5,200 nucleotides of DNA, from the NCBI GenBank assembly GCA_026985755.1, contig JALSPX010000026.1, forward strand, positions 1-5,200, in the 5' to 3' direction. The stretch is from Sulfurovum sp. GTDB taxonomy: Bacteria; Campylobacterota; Campylobacteria; Campylobacterales; Sulfurovaceae. The notes under the pieces are model-generated. The model searched no databases, was not told the DNA's origin, and saw nothing but the letters and a program-made list of their open reading frames with translations. Below are positions 1-5,173 of this stretch, one piece after another (the stretch's first letter is position 1; each line of letters starts with the position of its first letter). Made by a program: the position numbers and the translations under genes.

Positions 1-155
1 CTTAGCTCTTCCATCGCAGCAAAAACATGCTGATGAAAAGGCAAATAGAAGTCATGACTCATGAGCTTTGAAGCTATCTCTTCATAGGTTTCTGGGTCAA
101 AGATAATAGCAGAGAGTACGGCACGTTCTATGTTAAGGTTGTACATGTTCTCCAT
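1..155 (-). CDS. dnaB: Replicative DNA helicase DnaB, N-terminal fragment (runs off the window)
   Basis: DnaB is the hexameric helicase that unwinds DNA at the replication fork. Only the first 51 codons and two bases are present. The translation begins MENMYNLNIERAVLSAIIF and continues DPETYEEIASKLMSHDF, then YLPFHQHVFAAMEEL. This matches the opening of the DnaB N-terminal domain (the 'ERAVLSAIIFDP ... DFY ... H..IF.AM..L' pattern), which makes the collar of the ring and contacts primase. The ATG at 155-153 is preferred because an AAAGGAG ribosome site lies at 163-169 with a 7-nt gap; Met4 is a weaker alternative. The ATPase domain lies outside the window. The gene has its own likely promoter (221-226), and its leader contains a heptamer array. 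Identity is recognised from the sequence pattern alone. Confidence 0.85.
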   Translation of the reverse strand, partial: MENMYNLNIERAVLSAIIFDPETYEEIASKLMSHDFYLPFHQHVFAAMEEL

Positions 156-179
156 GCTAAAACTCCTTTAGAGTTTTAA

Positions 180-207
180 ATGAGAAATGAGAAATGAGAA
201 ATGAGAA
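180..207. repeat. Heptamer tandem array D, four perfect units, in the dnaB leader
   Basis: Four exact tandem copies of ATGAGAA sit between the likely dnaB promoter and its ribosome site. The purine-rich strand is the plus strand, so the dnaB mRNA would carry the pyrimidine-rich version. It has the same 7-bp period as the arrays at 443-470, 1553-1581, 2013-2040 and 3572-3599, although the unit differs. The effect on dnaB expression is unknown. Confidence 0.9.
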
Positions 208-220
208 ATTGTTTTGTGTC

Positions 221-226
221 ATTATA
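221..226 (-). promoter_or_regulatory. Likely dnaB promoter, -10 element
   Basis: The minus strand reads TATAAT here, an exact -10 consensus. No convincing -35 is visible, which is common in Campylobacterota sigma-70 promoters. A start near 214 would give a leader of about 60 nt containing the ATGAGAA array and the AAAGGAG ribosome site. Position and the consensus match support it, but no start site is proven. Confidence 0.45.
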
Positions 227-243
227 TTACCTAATTTACTAAA

Positions 244-431
244 GCTTTTTTATCCCAAATTATGCAATAGAATTGCCAAAATTAGTGATAGTGCTTGTAC
301 TGTGGGTGTTTGCAAAGAATTTGAGATTAACCCAAAGGTTAATCGATGATTATTTGTAAATGCCCACGGTGCAATGACTTTTGCTAGTTTGGTGATTTCT
401 ATTGCATATTTTGGGTTTATTAAAGAAAAGC
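244..431. repeat. 188-bp snap-back palindromic element (MITE-like, or a hairpin RNA)
   Basis: This holds most of the gene-free stretch between dnaB and ispG. The left arm (244-332) and the inverted right arm (337-431) align along their whole length. The ends are GCTTTT / AAAAGC, and the middle is a perfect GATTAACC-CAAA-GGTTAATC hairpin at 325-344. A perfect 11-bp block ATGCAATAGAA lies in each arm. Hand alignment of the inner 80 columns gives 58 identities; the right arm carries six extra bases near its outer end. All nine transition differences would be G-U pairs if the plus strand were transcribed. A 62-codon minus-strand frame crosses it (438-250), but it is built from the two arms and has no family resemblance, so it is treated as non-coding. 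It could be a MITE or an RNase III-type hairpin. No clear target-site duplication is visible. Confidence 0.8.
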
Positions 432-470
432 ATACCATAACTCTTCACTCTTCACTCTTAACTCCTCACT
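425..470 (-). repeat. 46-bp repeat, copy 1, containing heptamer array A
   Basis: This segment matches 1995-2040 at 43 of 46 positions. It consists of GAAAAGCATACCA followed by four heptamers on the plus strand (CTTCACT twice, CTTAACT, CCTCACT; 443-470). The array ends against ispG: the ispG TAG stop at 471-469 takes two of its bases from the last heptamer. On its other side it overlaps the outer end of the long palindrome. On the minus strand it would be the first part of the ispG 3' untranslated region. Confidence 0.9.
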
Positions 471-1530
471 AAGCATTTTGCTTCGCGAACTTCTCTACTT
501 CGAGTACAAATCTATCTACAAGCTCCTCTTCGGGCAAGCGTGCGACTACTTCACCTTTGAGCATGACAAGTCCTGCGTCTTTACCATACGCTATGGCTAC
601 GTCAGCATGTTTTGCTTCACCTATGGCATTAACTACACATCCCATGACACTCACATCCATCGGTGTTTTGATATGTGCTGTACGTCTTTCTACCTCTGCT
701 ACTGCTGTCACCAAATCAGCTTCTATACGCCCACAGGTAGGACAAGAGATAATGTTAAGCCCCTCTTTGATACGTCCAGAGTCTTTGAGTATGGCTTTGC
801 CTACTTTTATCTCTTCTTCTAGCTCTCCAGTGATAGAGATACGCATCGTATCGCCTATACCATCTAAAAGTAATGCACCCAATCCTATAGAAGACTTCAC
901 TGTCGCATGAAAAATAGTACCCGCTTCTGTCACACCTAGGTGGAAAGGGTAATTGTTTTTAGGGCGTAACATTCTGTAGGCGTCTACCGTTCTCTCCACA
1001 TCACTGGCTTTGAGCGATACTTTAATATCTGTAAATCCTAAGTCTTCTAAAAATTTGATATTATAATCCGCACTTGCTACCATCCCCTCAGCTGTGGCAC
1101 CATACCTATTTTCAAACTCTTCTTCGAGTGAGCCTGCATTGACCCCTATACGTACAGGGAGATTACGCTCTTGACAGGCTTTGACAATCTCTTTTATCTT
1201 ATGTTTATCGTTGATATTTCCAGGGTTAAAACGGATACAATCCACCCACTTCGCCGCTTCTAGTGCCAGCTTATAGTTGAAGTGAATATCGGCAATAATT
1301 GGCAAGGAGACCTGCTCTGTAATCGCCTGTAATGCCAAAGCATCTTCCATCTTAGGCACAGCGACACGCACCATGTCAGCCCCTGCAAAATGCAAGCGGT
1401 TTATCTGCTCTACTGTCTCCATAATGTTATGGGTATCGGAGTAGGTCATAGACTGCACGCTTATAGGCGCATCTCCACCTACGGCTACATCACCGACATA
1501 TATCTTCTTGGTAGGTACTCTCTCTTTCAC
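469..1530 (-). CDS. ispG: 4-hydroxy-3-methylbut-2-enyl diphosphate synthase (IspG/GcpE)
   Basis: IspG is the cytosolic [4Fe-4S] enzyme that reductively opens MEcPP to HMBPP, the penultimate step of the non-mevalonate isoprenoid pathway, with electrons from ferredoxin or flavodoxin. The 353-aa length is normal for the bacterial two-domain form. The N-terminal TIM barrel shows SVQSMT (24-29), ADIHF (80-84), RFNPGN (100-105), RIGVNAGSL (127-135) and HLGVTEAG (197-204). The cluster ligands are CPTC (Cys263, Cys266) and Cys298 in VMGCVVNAIGEAKHAD, with Glu305 as the expected fourth ligand. All key residues are present. The start is GTG at 1530-1528, preceded by AAAGGAAAG. Heptamer arrays flank the gene: B in the leader and A at the stop codon. 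A promoter is possible at 1585-1614. Pairing with upstream priA fits Campylobacterota gene order as I recall it. Confidence 0.97.
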   Translation of the reverse strand: MKERVPTKKIYVGDVAVGGDAPISVQSMTYSDTHNIMETVEQINRLHFAGADMVRVAVPKMEDALALQAITEQVSLPIIADIHFNYKLALEAAKWVDCIRFNPGNINDKHKIKEIVKACQERNLPVRIGVNAGSLEEEFENRYGATAEGMVASADYNIKFLEDLGFTDIKVSLKASDVERTVDAYRMLRPKNNYPFHLGVTEAGTIFHATVKSSIGLGALLLDGIGDTMRISITGELEEEIKVGKAILKDSGRIKEGLNIISCPTCGRIEADLVTAVAEVERRTAHIKTPMDVSVMGCVVNAIGEAKHADVAIAYGKDAGLVMLKGEVVARLPEEELVDRFVLEVEKFAKQNA

Positions 1531-1552
1531 AATGCTTTCCTTTGGAAAACAA

Positions 1553-1581
1553 ATGAAGAGTGAAGAGTGAAGAGTGAAGAA
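1553..1581. repeat. Heptamer tandem array B, in the ispG leader
   Basis: The plus strand reads ATGAAG, then three exact AGTGAAG units (1559-1579), then AA. It is the same unit as arrays A and C but in the opposite orientation, so B and C form inverted repeats around the four-helix-bundle gene, and A and B form inverted repeats around ispG. Unlike A and C, it is not joined to the GAAAAGCATACCA hairpin segment. The ispG mRNA would carry the pyrimidine-rich strand. Confidence 0.9.
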
Positions 1582-1584
1582 TAT

Positions 1585-1614
1585 TTTATATTAAACTTTT
1601 TTTGTGTTTTACAA
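1585..1614 (-). promoter_or_regulatory. Possible ispG promoter
   Basis: On the minus strand, TTGTAA (1614-1609) is separated by 18 bp from TATAAA (1590-1585) in an A-rich stretch just past the four-helix-bundle stop codon. A start near 1578 would put heptamer array B in the ispG leader ahead of the ribosome site. The region is very AT-rich, so chance matches are likely. Confidence 0.35.
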
Positions 1615-1615
1615 T

Positions 1616-1966
1616 TCATTTATTGTTCTCTTTTGCTGTTTTTATACTTGAAGCCAATATTTTAATAAGACTTTCTATATCATCTAATAAACTTATAGCT
1701 ATATTTTCCTTAAGATAGTTACAATCCATTAAAAGCCTTAACCAATATTTTGTTTCATTTGCTTCTTTTAGTGATATTGATAACTTATTTATAAAGTCTG
1801 CTTTAGATTGTGCATATTTACCTTCTGCTACTAGGGCACCTATCGCTGTTCCAGAACGTATAAGTTGTTTACTTAAAATAAATTCTTTTTTATCTTTTTG
1901 TAAATATTGACTACATTTCACAATTCTAATAGAGAAATCATAACTTTTATCTTCTAAAATACTCAC
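1616..1966 (-). CDS. Four-helix-bundle protein, S23 / 23S rRNA intervening-sequence (IVP) family
   Basis: The 116-aa product is predicted to be all helical. It carries the hallmark stretches of the S23/IVP four-helix-bundle family (TIGR02436 type): SKQLIRSGTAIGALVAEG at 32-49 and ADFINKLSISLKEANETKYW at 56-75, with an acidic and hydrophobic last helix (LLDDIESLIKI). The family includes proteins encoded in 23S rRNA intervening sequences and is structurally related to Avd, the partner of reverse transcriptase in diversity-generating retroelements. Its biochemical role when it stands alone is not established. No rRNA, reverse transcriptase or template/variable repeat is visible here. The GTG start at 1966-1964 has only a weak purine-rich AAAAGAGA upstream. 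The gene lies between priA and ispG, bracketed by inverted heptamer arrays (1553-1581 and 2013-2040), and is more AT-rich than both neighbours, suggesting acquisition as a unit. Confidence 0.85.
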   Translation of the reverse strand: MSILEDKSYDFSIRIVKCSQYLQKDKKEFILSKQLIRSGTAIGALVAEGKYAQSKADFINKLSISLKEANETKYWLRLLMDCNYLKENIAISLLDDIESLIKILASSIKTAKENNK

Positions 1967-1983
1967 TACATCTCTTTTTTAAA

Positions 1984-2040
1984 GCTTTTCAGATGAAAAG
2001 CATACCACAACTCTTCACTCTTCACTCTTAATTCTTCACT
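1984..2040 (-). repeat. Small hairpin joined to heptamer array C (46-bp repeat, copy 2)
   Basis: A perfect 7-bp stem GCTTTTC-AGAT-GAAAAGC (1984-2001) runs into ATACCACAA and four heptamers (2013-2040: CTTCACT twice, CTTAATT, CTTCACT). Positions 1995-2040 match 425-470 at 43 of 46 bases. The preceding AAAGCTTTT also matches the outer end of the long palindrome at 241-249, so this looks like the same composite with its middle reduced to a few bases. It begins 10 bp past the priA stop codon. On the minus strand the hairpin is followed by TTTAAAAAA, so it might act as a weak priA terminator. Confidence 0.85.
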
Positions 2041-2050
2041 TGTGGAATTT

Positions 2051-3895
2051 TCAAGAAAATTCTACAGGGTCCATATCTATCTCTATCTCCCTACAATCCA
2101 CAGCATGCAAAGCTTTCAGCAATGGCATTCTGTTTTTTGCTCTAAGTAAAATATGGAACCTGTACTTATTGGCTATTCTCTCTACAGGAGCTTTGCCTGA
2201 GCCTACTATCTCTACATCTTTAAAGGCTTTGAGCTTGGTGACGGTGTCTAGTGTAATTTTACCCGCTTTACGCTCATCTTTGTGTGCGATGAGTATACGT
2301 GCGAGGCTTACAAAGGGTGGGTAGTCTGCCATCTCTAAAAAGGCTAGCTCATCTTTGATGAACAGTTCATAGTCAGATAAGTATGCTTTGAAAAAATCTG
2401 CATCACCTGTTTGTACGATGACCTCTGCGTGGCTACTGCGTCCACTTCGTCCTGCTATCTGAAACAACAATGACATGGCACGCTCTCTAGCCCTATAGTC
2501 TGCTAGTCCCAAAATATAGTCTAGCCCCATAATAATGCTTAGCGTGATGTTGGCATAGTCATGTCCCTTACTTAGCATCTGTGTACCCAGTAACACATGG
2601 CTCTCTCCAGACTCAAAACGCCCCAACGCCTCTTTGAGTCTCTTGGCAGTGGTGATGCTGTCTTTGTCAAACTGTTCTATCCGTATACCTTCTATGGCTG
2701 TGCTTATGATTTCTATGGCTTCTTGTGTCCCTATGCGTTCACTTGTGAGTGGTGTGTGTCCACACTGGGTACAGGTATCGGCAATGGCTTCTGTGAAGTT
2801 ACAGTAGTGACACTTGAGGTAACGTCTGTTTCTATGTAGTGCCATGCCCACAGAACAGTAGGGACAAAGATGCGTCTTGCCACACGCCTGACAATAAAGG
2901 TACTTGAAATTCCCACGTGTGGGCAAAAAGAGCAAAGATTGTGCTTTGGTGTGGTAGTTTTTGTCTATAGCCCTCAGCATACTTTTGTCTATGCCATTAC
3001 CCGTGATAAAGGTATATCTTTTCTTCGCTTCTACAAAAGGTTTGTCTAACTTCACCACATCATATTTATGATACGAACTCATACTAGGTGTCGCAGACGC
3101 CAGCAACACTTTAGCCCCAATCTTTTGTGCCATCAGTACCGCCACATCACGTGCATGGTAGCGTGGACGGGTCATGGCTTTGTAAGAGTCATCATGCTCT
3201 TCATCGACCACGATAAGCCCTACATCTCTCAATGGCACAAACAAAGCAGACCTAGCCCCTGCCACGATGCGTATACTTCCCTCTTCTATCCCTGCTAGGA
3301 TACTCACTTTCTTTTTCTTGGTTAGTTTAGAGTGCCACATGGCTACAGTATCTCCAAAATAGACTTTGAGACGTTTTTCCATTTGAGGGGTCAGTGAGAT
3401 TTCAGGCATGAGGAAAATAGACGTTTTTCCCTCCTCTAACATCTTGGCAAAAAGGCTTATAAATATTTCTGTTTTACCAGAACCTGTCACACCAAAAAGA
3501 AGGGATTTTTGTTTTTTTAAGATTTGTTCGTAGGCGTTTTGTTGAGAAGGCGTTAAGATAACGCTTTTTCGATTCCTAATTCCTAATTCCTCATTCTTAA
3601 TTTTTTCCTGACTAAAAGGAAGGAAAAGTGATATTGCTTCAGAAAAAGAAGAGAAATAATATTCAGAGATAAACTTGGCTATTTGCATCTGCTCGTTGCT
3701 GTAATAGCTCTGCAAAACAGTATCTATCTCTGTGGTTTCAAATGAGGGTTTCTCTACAGTACGAAGTACGACTGCATTTTTTGTGGTACTTTTAAGAGGC
3801 ACAGAAACCATCTGACCACTTTCCAATGTTTCTACTGATGCATAAGTCAAAGTAGGTGCACTAGACTTAATGAGGGCTATTTCGTAATATTTCAA
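2051..3895 (-). CDS. priA: Primosomal protein N' (PriA), replication restart 3'-5' helicase
   Basis: PriA recognises stalled or repaired forks and promotes DnaB reloading. The 614-aa product is shorter than the roughly 730-aa E. coli protein, which is usual in Campylobacterota. The N-terminal DNA-binding part covers about 1-95. Helicase motifs are Walker A GVTGSGKTE (135-143), DEEH (231-234), ASATP (266-270), GTQMLSKGHD (437-446) and QIAGRSGR (479-486). Eight zinc-binding cysteines are intact (335, 338, 344, 347, 362, 365, 375, 378). The start is TTG at 3895-3893: an in-frame TAG lies two codons upstream, and the MKYYEIALIK opening is PriA-like. No good ribosome site is seen. The toxin gene ends 3 nt before, so translational coupling is likely. 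Residues 99-108 are encoded by a heptamer array. An AT-rich perfect palindrome (2045-2062) overlaps the stop codon. Confidence 0.97.
   Translation of the reverse strand: MKYYEIALIKSSAPTLTYASVETLESGQMVSVPLKSTTKNAVVLRTVEKPSFETTEIDTVLQSYYSNEQMQIAKFISEYYFSSFSEAISLFLPFSQEKIKNEELGIRNRKSVILTPSQQNAYEQILKKQKSLLFGVTGSGKTEIFISLFAKMLEEGKTSIFLMPEISLTPQMEKRLKVYFGDTVAMWHSKLTKKKKVSILAGIEEGSIRIVAGARSALFVPLRDVGLIVVDEEHDDSYKAMTRPRYHARDVAVLMAQKIGAKVLLASATPSMSSYHKYDVVKLDKPFVEAKKRYTFITGNGIDKSMLRAIDKNYHTKAQSLLFLPTRGNFKYLYCQACGKTHLCPYCSVGMALHRNRRYLKCHYCNFTEAIADTCTQCGHTPLTSERIGTQEAIEIISTAIEGIRIEQFDKDSITTAKRLKEALGRFESGESHVLLGTQMLSKGHDYANITLSIIMGLDYILGLADYRARERAMSLLFQIAGRSGRSSHAEVIVQTGDADFFKAYLSDYELFIKDELAFLEMADYPPFVSLARILIAHKDERKAGKITLDTVTKLKAFKDVEIVGSGKAPVERIANKYRFHILLRAKNRMPLLKALHAVDCREIEIDMDPVEFS
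3572..3599. repeat. Heptamer tandem array E, inside the priA coding sequence
   Basis: On the plus strand, ATTCCTA occurs twice, followed by ATTCCTC and ATTCTTA: four units of 7 bp. Read in priA, they encode IKNEELGIRN (residues 99-108), a charged linker between the N-terminal domain and the helicase core. The reading frame stays open. The period matches the intergenic arrays. Confidence 0.88.
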
Positions 3896-3898
3896 AGA

Positions 3899-4189
3899 CT
3901 ATACTCTGTCTGTCAAAGTTTGAGGATTACGCTTTGTATGGAAAATAGCCAATATCATGATGATTTCCCCATACTGTTCATACAAAACAATATAAGGAAA
4001 TTTTTCTACAACAATTTTTTGTACTACTTCATTTTCATAAGGATATAAATTTTTAAATTTTAGTATTTTATCAAATGTGGTGTCTAAATATTTTAAAAAC
4101 TTAGCTTCCAATTTGTTATCTATTTCATAATAATAGTTCAAAGCATTTTCTAAATCTTCTTCTGCTTTGGGGTGAAGCCTTATTATCAT
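3899..4189 (-). CDS. RelE/ParE-family toxin of a type II toxin-antitoxin pair
   Basis: The 96-aa protein has the RelE/ParE fold signature. It opens with IIRLHPKAEEDLENALNYY, the usual beta strand followed by a helical hairpin. The KIVVEKFPYIVLYEQYGEII strand pair (58-77) includes the FPY motif at 64-66, and the end reads LAIFHTKRNPQ (80-90), like the ParE 'A..H.RR.P' ending. ParE members poison DNA gyrase, while RelE members cut mRNA on the ribosome; the sequence favours the ParE branch, but the target is inferred. The ATG start lies 3 nt after the antitoxin stop codon, and its own stop lies 3 nt before the priA start, so the three genes probably form one transcript. It is intact and AT-rich compared with priA. 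Confidence 0.85.
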   Translation of the reverse strand: MIIRLHPKAEEDLENALNYYYEIDNKLEAKFLKYLDTTFDKILKFKNLYPYENEVVQKIVVEKFPYIVLYEQYGEIIMILAIFHTKRNPQTLTDRV

Positions 4190-4192
4190 TAG

Positions 4193-4435
4193 CTATCTCT
4201 TTAATCCAGCTTTTACCTCATCCCACGTTCTACCCATAGAAGGATTGTTATGAAAAGATTCCATTCGTGAATTAAGCTCTTTTTTTTGTATTTCACTTAG
4301 CTCGTACTCATGCTTATCTCTGGTAAAACCTTTTAAATTGTTATCTGCTATAAACTTCAGTGTATTAAGTATTTCGTCTTTGGAGTTGTTAAAAAATTGT
4401 TCTATTTTAGGCTCTTCTATTATTACTTGAATCAT
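4193..4435 (-). CDS. Antitoxin of the RelE/ParE pair (addiction module, ParD-like)
   Basis: The 80-aa protein precedes the toxin by 3 nt, the typical antitoxin-first order. Its C-terminal half, LSEIQKKELNSRMESFHNNP followed by SMGRTWDEVKAGLKR, fits the short 'addiction module protein' antitoxins (TIGR02574-like: LS..Q..EL..R...... NP..G..W.EVK..L). This half would wrap the toxin. The N-terminal half (MIQVIIEEPKIEQFF...) is less conserved and may help in dimerisation. The ATG at 4435-4433 is chosen because GGAG lies at 4445-4442 with a 6-nt gap. A longer reading from ATG at 4447 would add MEFG but has a poor ribosome site and would sit very close to the predicted transcription start. Autorepression of the operon is expected from the family, but no clear operator is visible. 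Confidence 0.78.
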   Translation of the reverse strand: MIQVIIEEPKIEQFFNNSKDEILNTLKFIADNNLKGFTRDKHEYELSEIQKKELNSRMESFHNNPSMGRTWDEVKAGLKR

Positions 4436-4462
4436 ACCAAACTCCATCTAATCTTTTTATTT

Positions 4463-4468
4463 ATTGTA
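4463..4468 (-). promoter_or_regulatory. Likely promoter of the antitoxin-toxin-priA operon, -10 element
   Basis: The minus strand reads TACAAT, one base from the -10 consensus, 28 bp upstream of the preferred antitoxin ATG. A start near 4456 would give a short leader that still includes the GGAG ribosome site. No -35 match is evident. If correct, priA expression depends on this promoter, because no other is apparent upstream of priA. Confidence 0.4.
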
Positions 4469-4514
4469 GCAGAGCTAGGCTTTAGGTTAGGGAGGTTTGG
4501 ATGAGATAGATATT

Positions 4515-4548
4515 AAAAAACGTAGGGGCAATCCCTTGTGGTTGCCCT
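4515..4548 (-). terminator. Hairpin with T-tract after the pilin-like gene; also REP-like
   Basis: On the minus strand GGGCAACC pairs with GGATTGCCC (one bulged base, 5-nt loop; 4547-4526). After a short gap comes TTTTTT (4520-4515). Its position about 45 bp past the pilin-like stop codon suits an intrinsic terminator. The core, GTAGGGGCAATCCCTTGTGG on the plus strand, also resembles a palindromic repeat that I recall as common between genes in many bacterial genomes, so it may be a repeat used as a terminator. Confidence 0.55.
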
Positions 4549-4592
4549 CCTAACAGTCTCTTACTCTGAAGCAGAATATGGGGGAGTACATA

Positions 4593-5072
4593 TTATTGAG
4601 TCAATAATTGACATTCTCTTGTATTTGCATCAGCATCACAATCAAAACGACTTTTTAAATCAAATGTAAATGTGATATTAGAGTTTGTAATAGGCATTTT
4701 ATAGACATACGTTGTATTATTTGTTTTCATCCAGCATCCTCTACTTGTTGCCGTTTTACAAGAACGCACACCATATTCTAAAATACGACCATCTGCAACT
4801 ACACCATTAAAATAATCAAACAATACTTTATCGTTACCCGCAGTACCACCTAAACTTGTAAAGTTTCCAAATGCACCCTTTAGGATACGCTTTTGTCTCT
4901 CTGTGGCTATGGCATTTCTAATGGCTGACACTGTTGTCTTAGCTTTACTTATTACAGCATCATCTCTAGTGGCTGCAAATTTGGGAATGGCTATGGCAGA
5001 AAGTATACCTATGATAACTATGACAAAGGTAAGTTCTAACATAGTAAATGCTTTTCTAGTAAGTAATGACAT
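4593..5072 (-). CDS. Type IV pilin-like / type II secretion pseudopilin
   Basis: The 159-aa protein begins with a class III (prepilin) signal: an 8-residue basic leader MSLLTRKA, then FTMLELTFVIVIIGILSAIA (9-28), a single membrane helix with the conserved Glu at +5 of the mature protein. Prepilin peptidase would cut before Phe9 and methylate it. The helix continues through KFAATRDDAVISKAKTTVSA and IRNAIATERQKRI, a pattern I associate with Campylobacterota pilin-like proteins. The C-terminal globular part has four cysteines (105, 113, 145, 154), enough for two disulfides. ATG at 5072-5070 is preceded by AAAGGAA. The protein probably belongs to a pseudopilus or DNA-uptake/secretion apparatus in the inner membrane and periplasm, but no other pilus gene is in view to say which. 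Confidence 0.88.
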   Translation of the reverse strand: MSLLTRKAFTMLELTFVIVIIGILSAIAIPKFAATRDDAVISKAKTTVSAIRNAIATERQKRILKGAFGNFTSLGGTAGNDKVLFDYFNGVVADGRILEYGVRSCKTATSRGCWMKTNNTTYVYKMPITNSNITFTFDLKSRFDCDADANTRECQLLTQ

Positions 5073-5141
5073 AGTGTTCCTTTATGATTTATACTTTGTT
5101 ATTGCTAAGATAAATAGGAATAAAAAAATATAAAAGTTGTA

Positions 5142-5166
5142 TGTTCCCACGTTCAACGTGGGAACA
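5142..5166. terminator. Perfect 25-bp palindrome, likely terminator or REP-like repeat
   Basis: TGTTCCCACGTT and its exact inverse flank a single C. On the minus strand it begins 7 bp past a likely stop codon and is followed by a T-rich stretch (CTTTTATATTTTTTT), as in an intrinsic terminator, though the T-run is offset by several bases. The core GTTCCCACG...CGTGGGAAC also resembles a palindrome that I recall as widespread in proteobacterial intergenic regions. Confidence 0.6.
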
Positions 5167-5173
5167 AGTTAAA

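Noticed and set aside
250..438. 62-codon minus-strand reading frame between dnaB and ispG
   Set aside because: It spans the two arms of the 188-bp palindrome, has no ribosome site or family resemblance, and is explained by the inverted repeat.
478..910. Two plus-strand reading frames opposite ispG
   Set aside because: They are shadows of the conserved ispG coding strand; their products show no domain pattern and no ribosome site.
1531..1547. Small TTTCC-AAA-GGAAA stem over the ispG ribosome site as a regulator
   Set aside because: Only five base pairs with a 3-nt loop; it is too weak to support a regulatory claim.
1616..1966. Four-helix-bundle gene as an intervening sequence inside 23S rRNA
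   Set aside because: The flanks are ispG and priA; no rRNA sequence is present.
443..2040. Heptamer arrays as a CRISPR array
   Set aside because: The units are 7 bp and directly tandem, with no spacers and no cas genes.
1553..2040. Diversity-generating retroelement based on the Avd-like four-helix-bundle protein
   Set aside because: There is no reverse transcriptase, no template/variable repeat pair with adenine-biased changes, and no variable target gene in the window.
2597..3298. Reading frames on both strands overlapping priA
   Set aside because: They lie within a priA gene that has all helicase and zinc motifs intact, and their translations look like out-of-frame products.
4903..5133. 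Plus-strand reading frame opposite the pilin-like gene start
   Set aside because: It is a shadow of the pilin signal helix, and its hydrophobic residues arise from the reverse complement of that helix.
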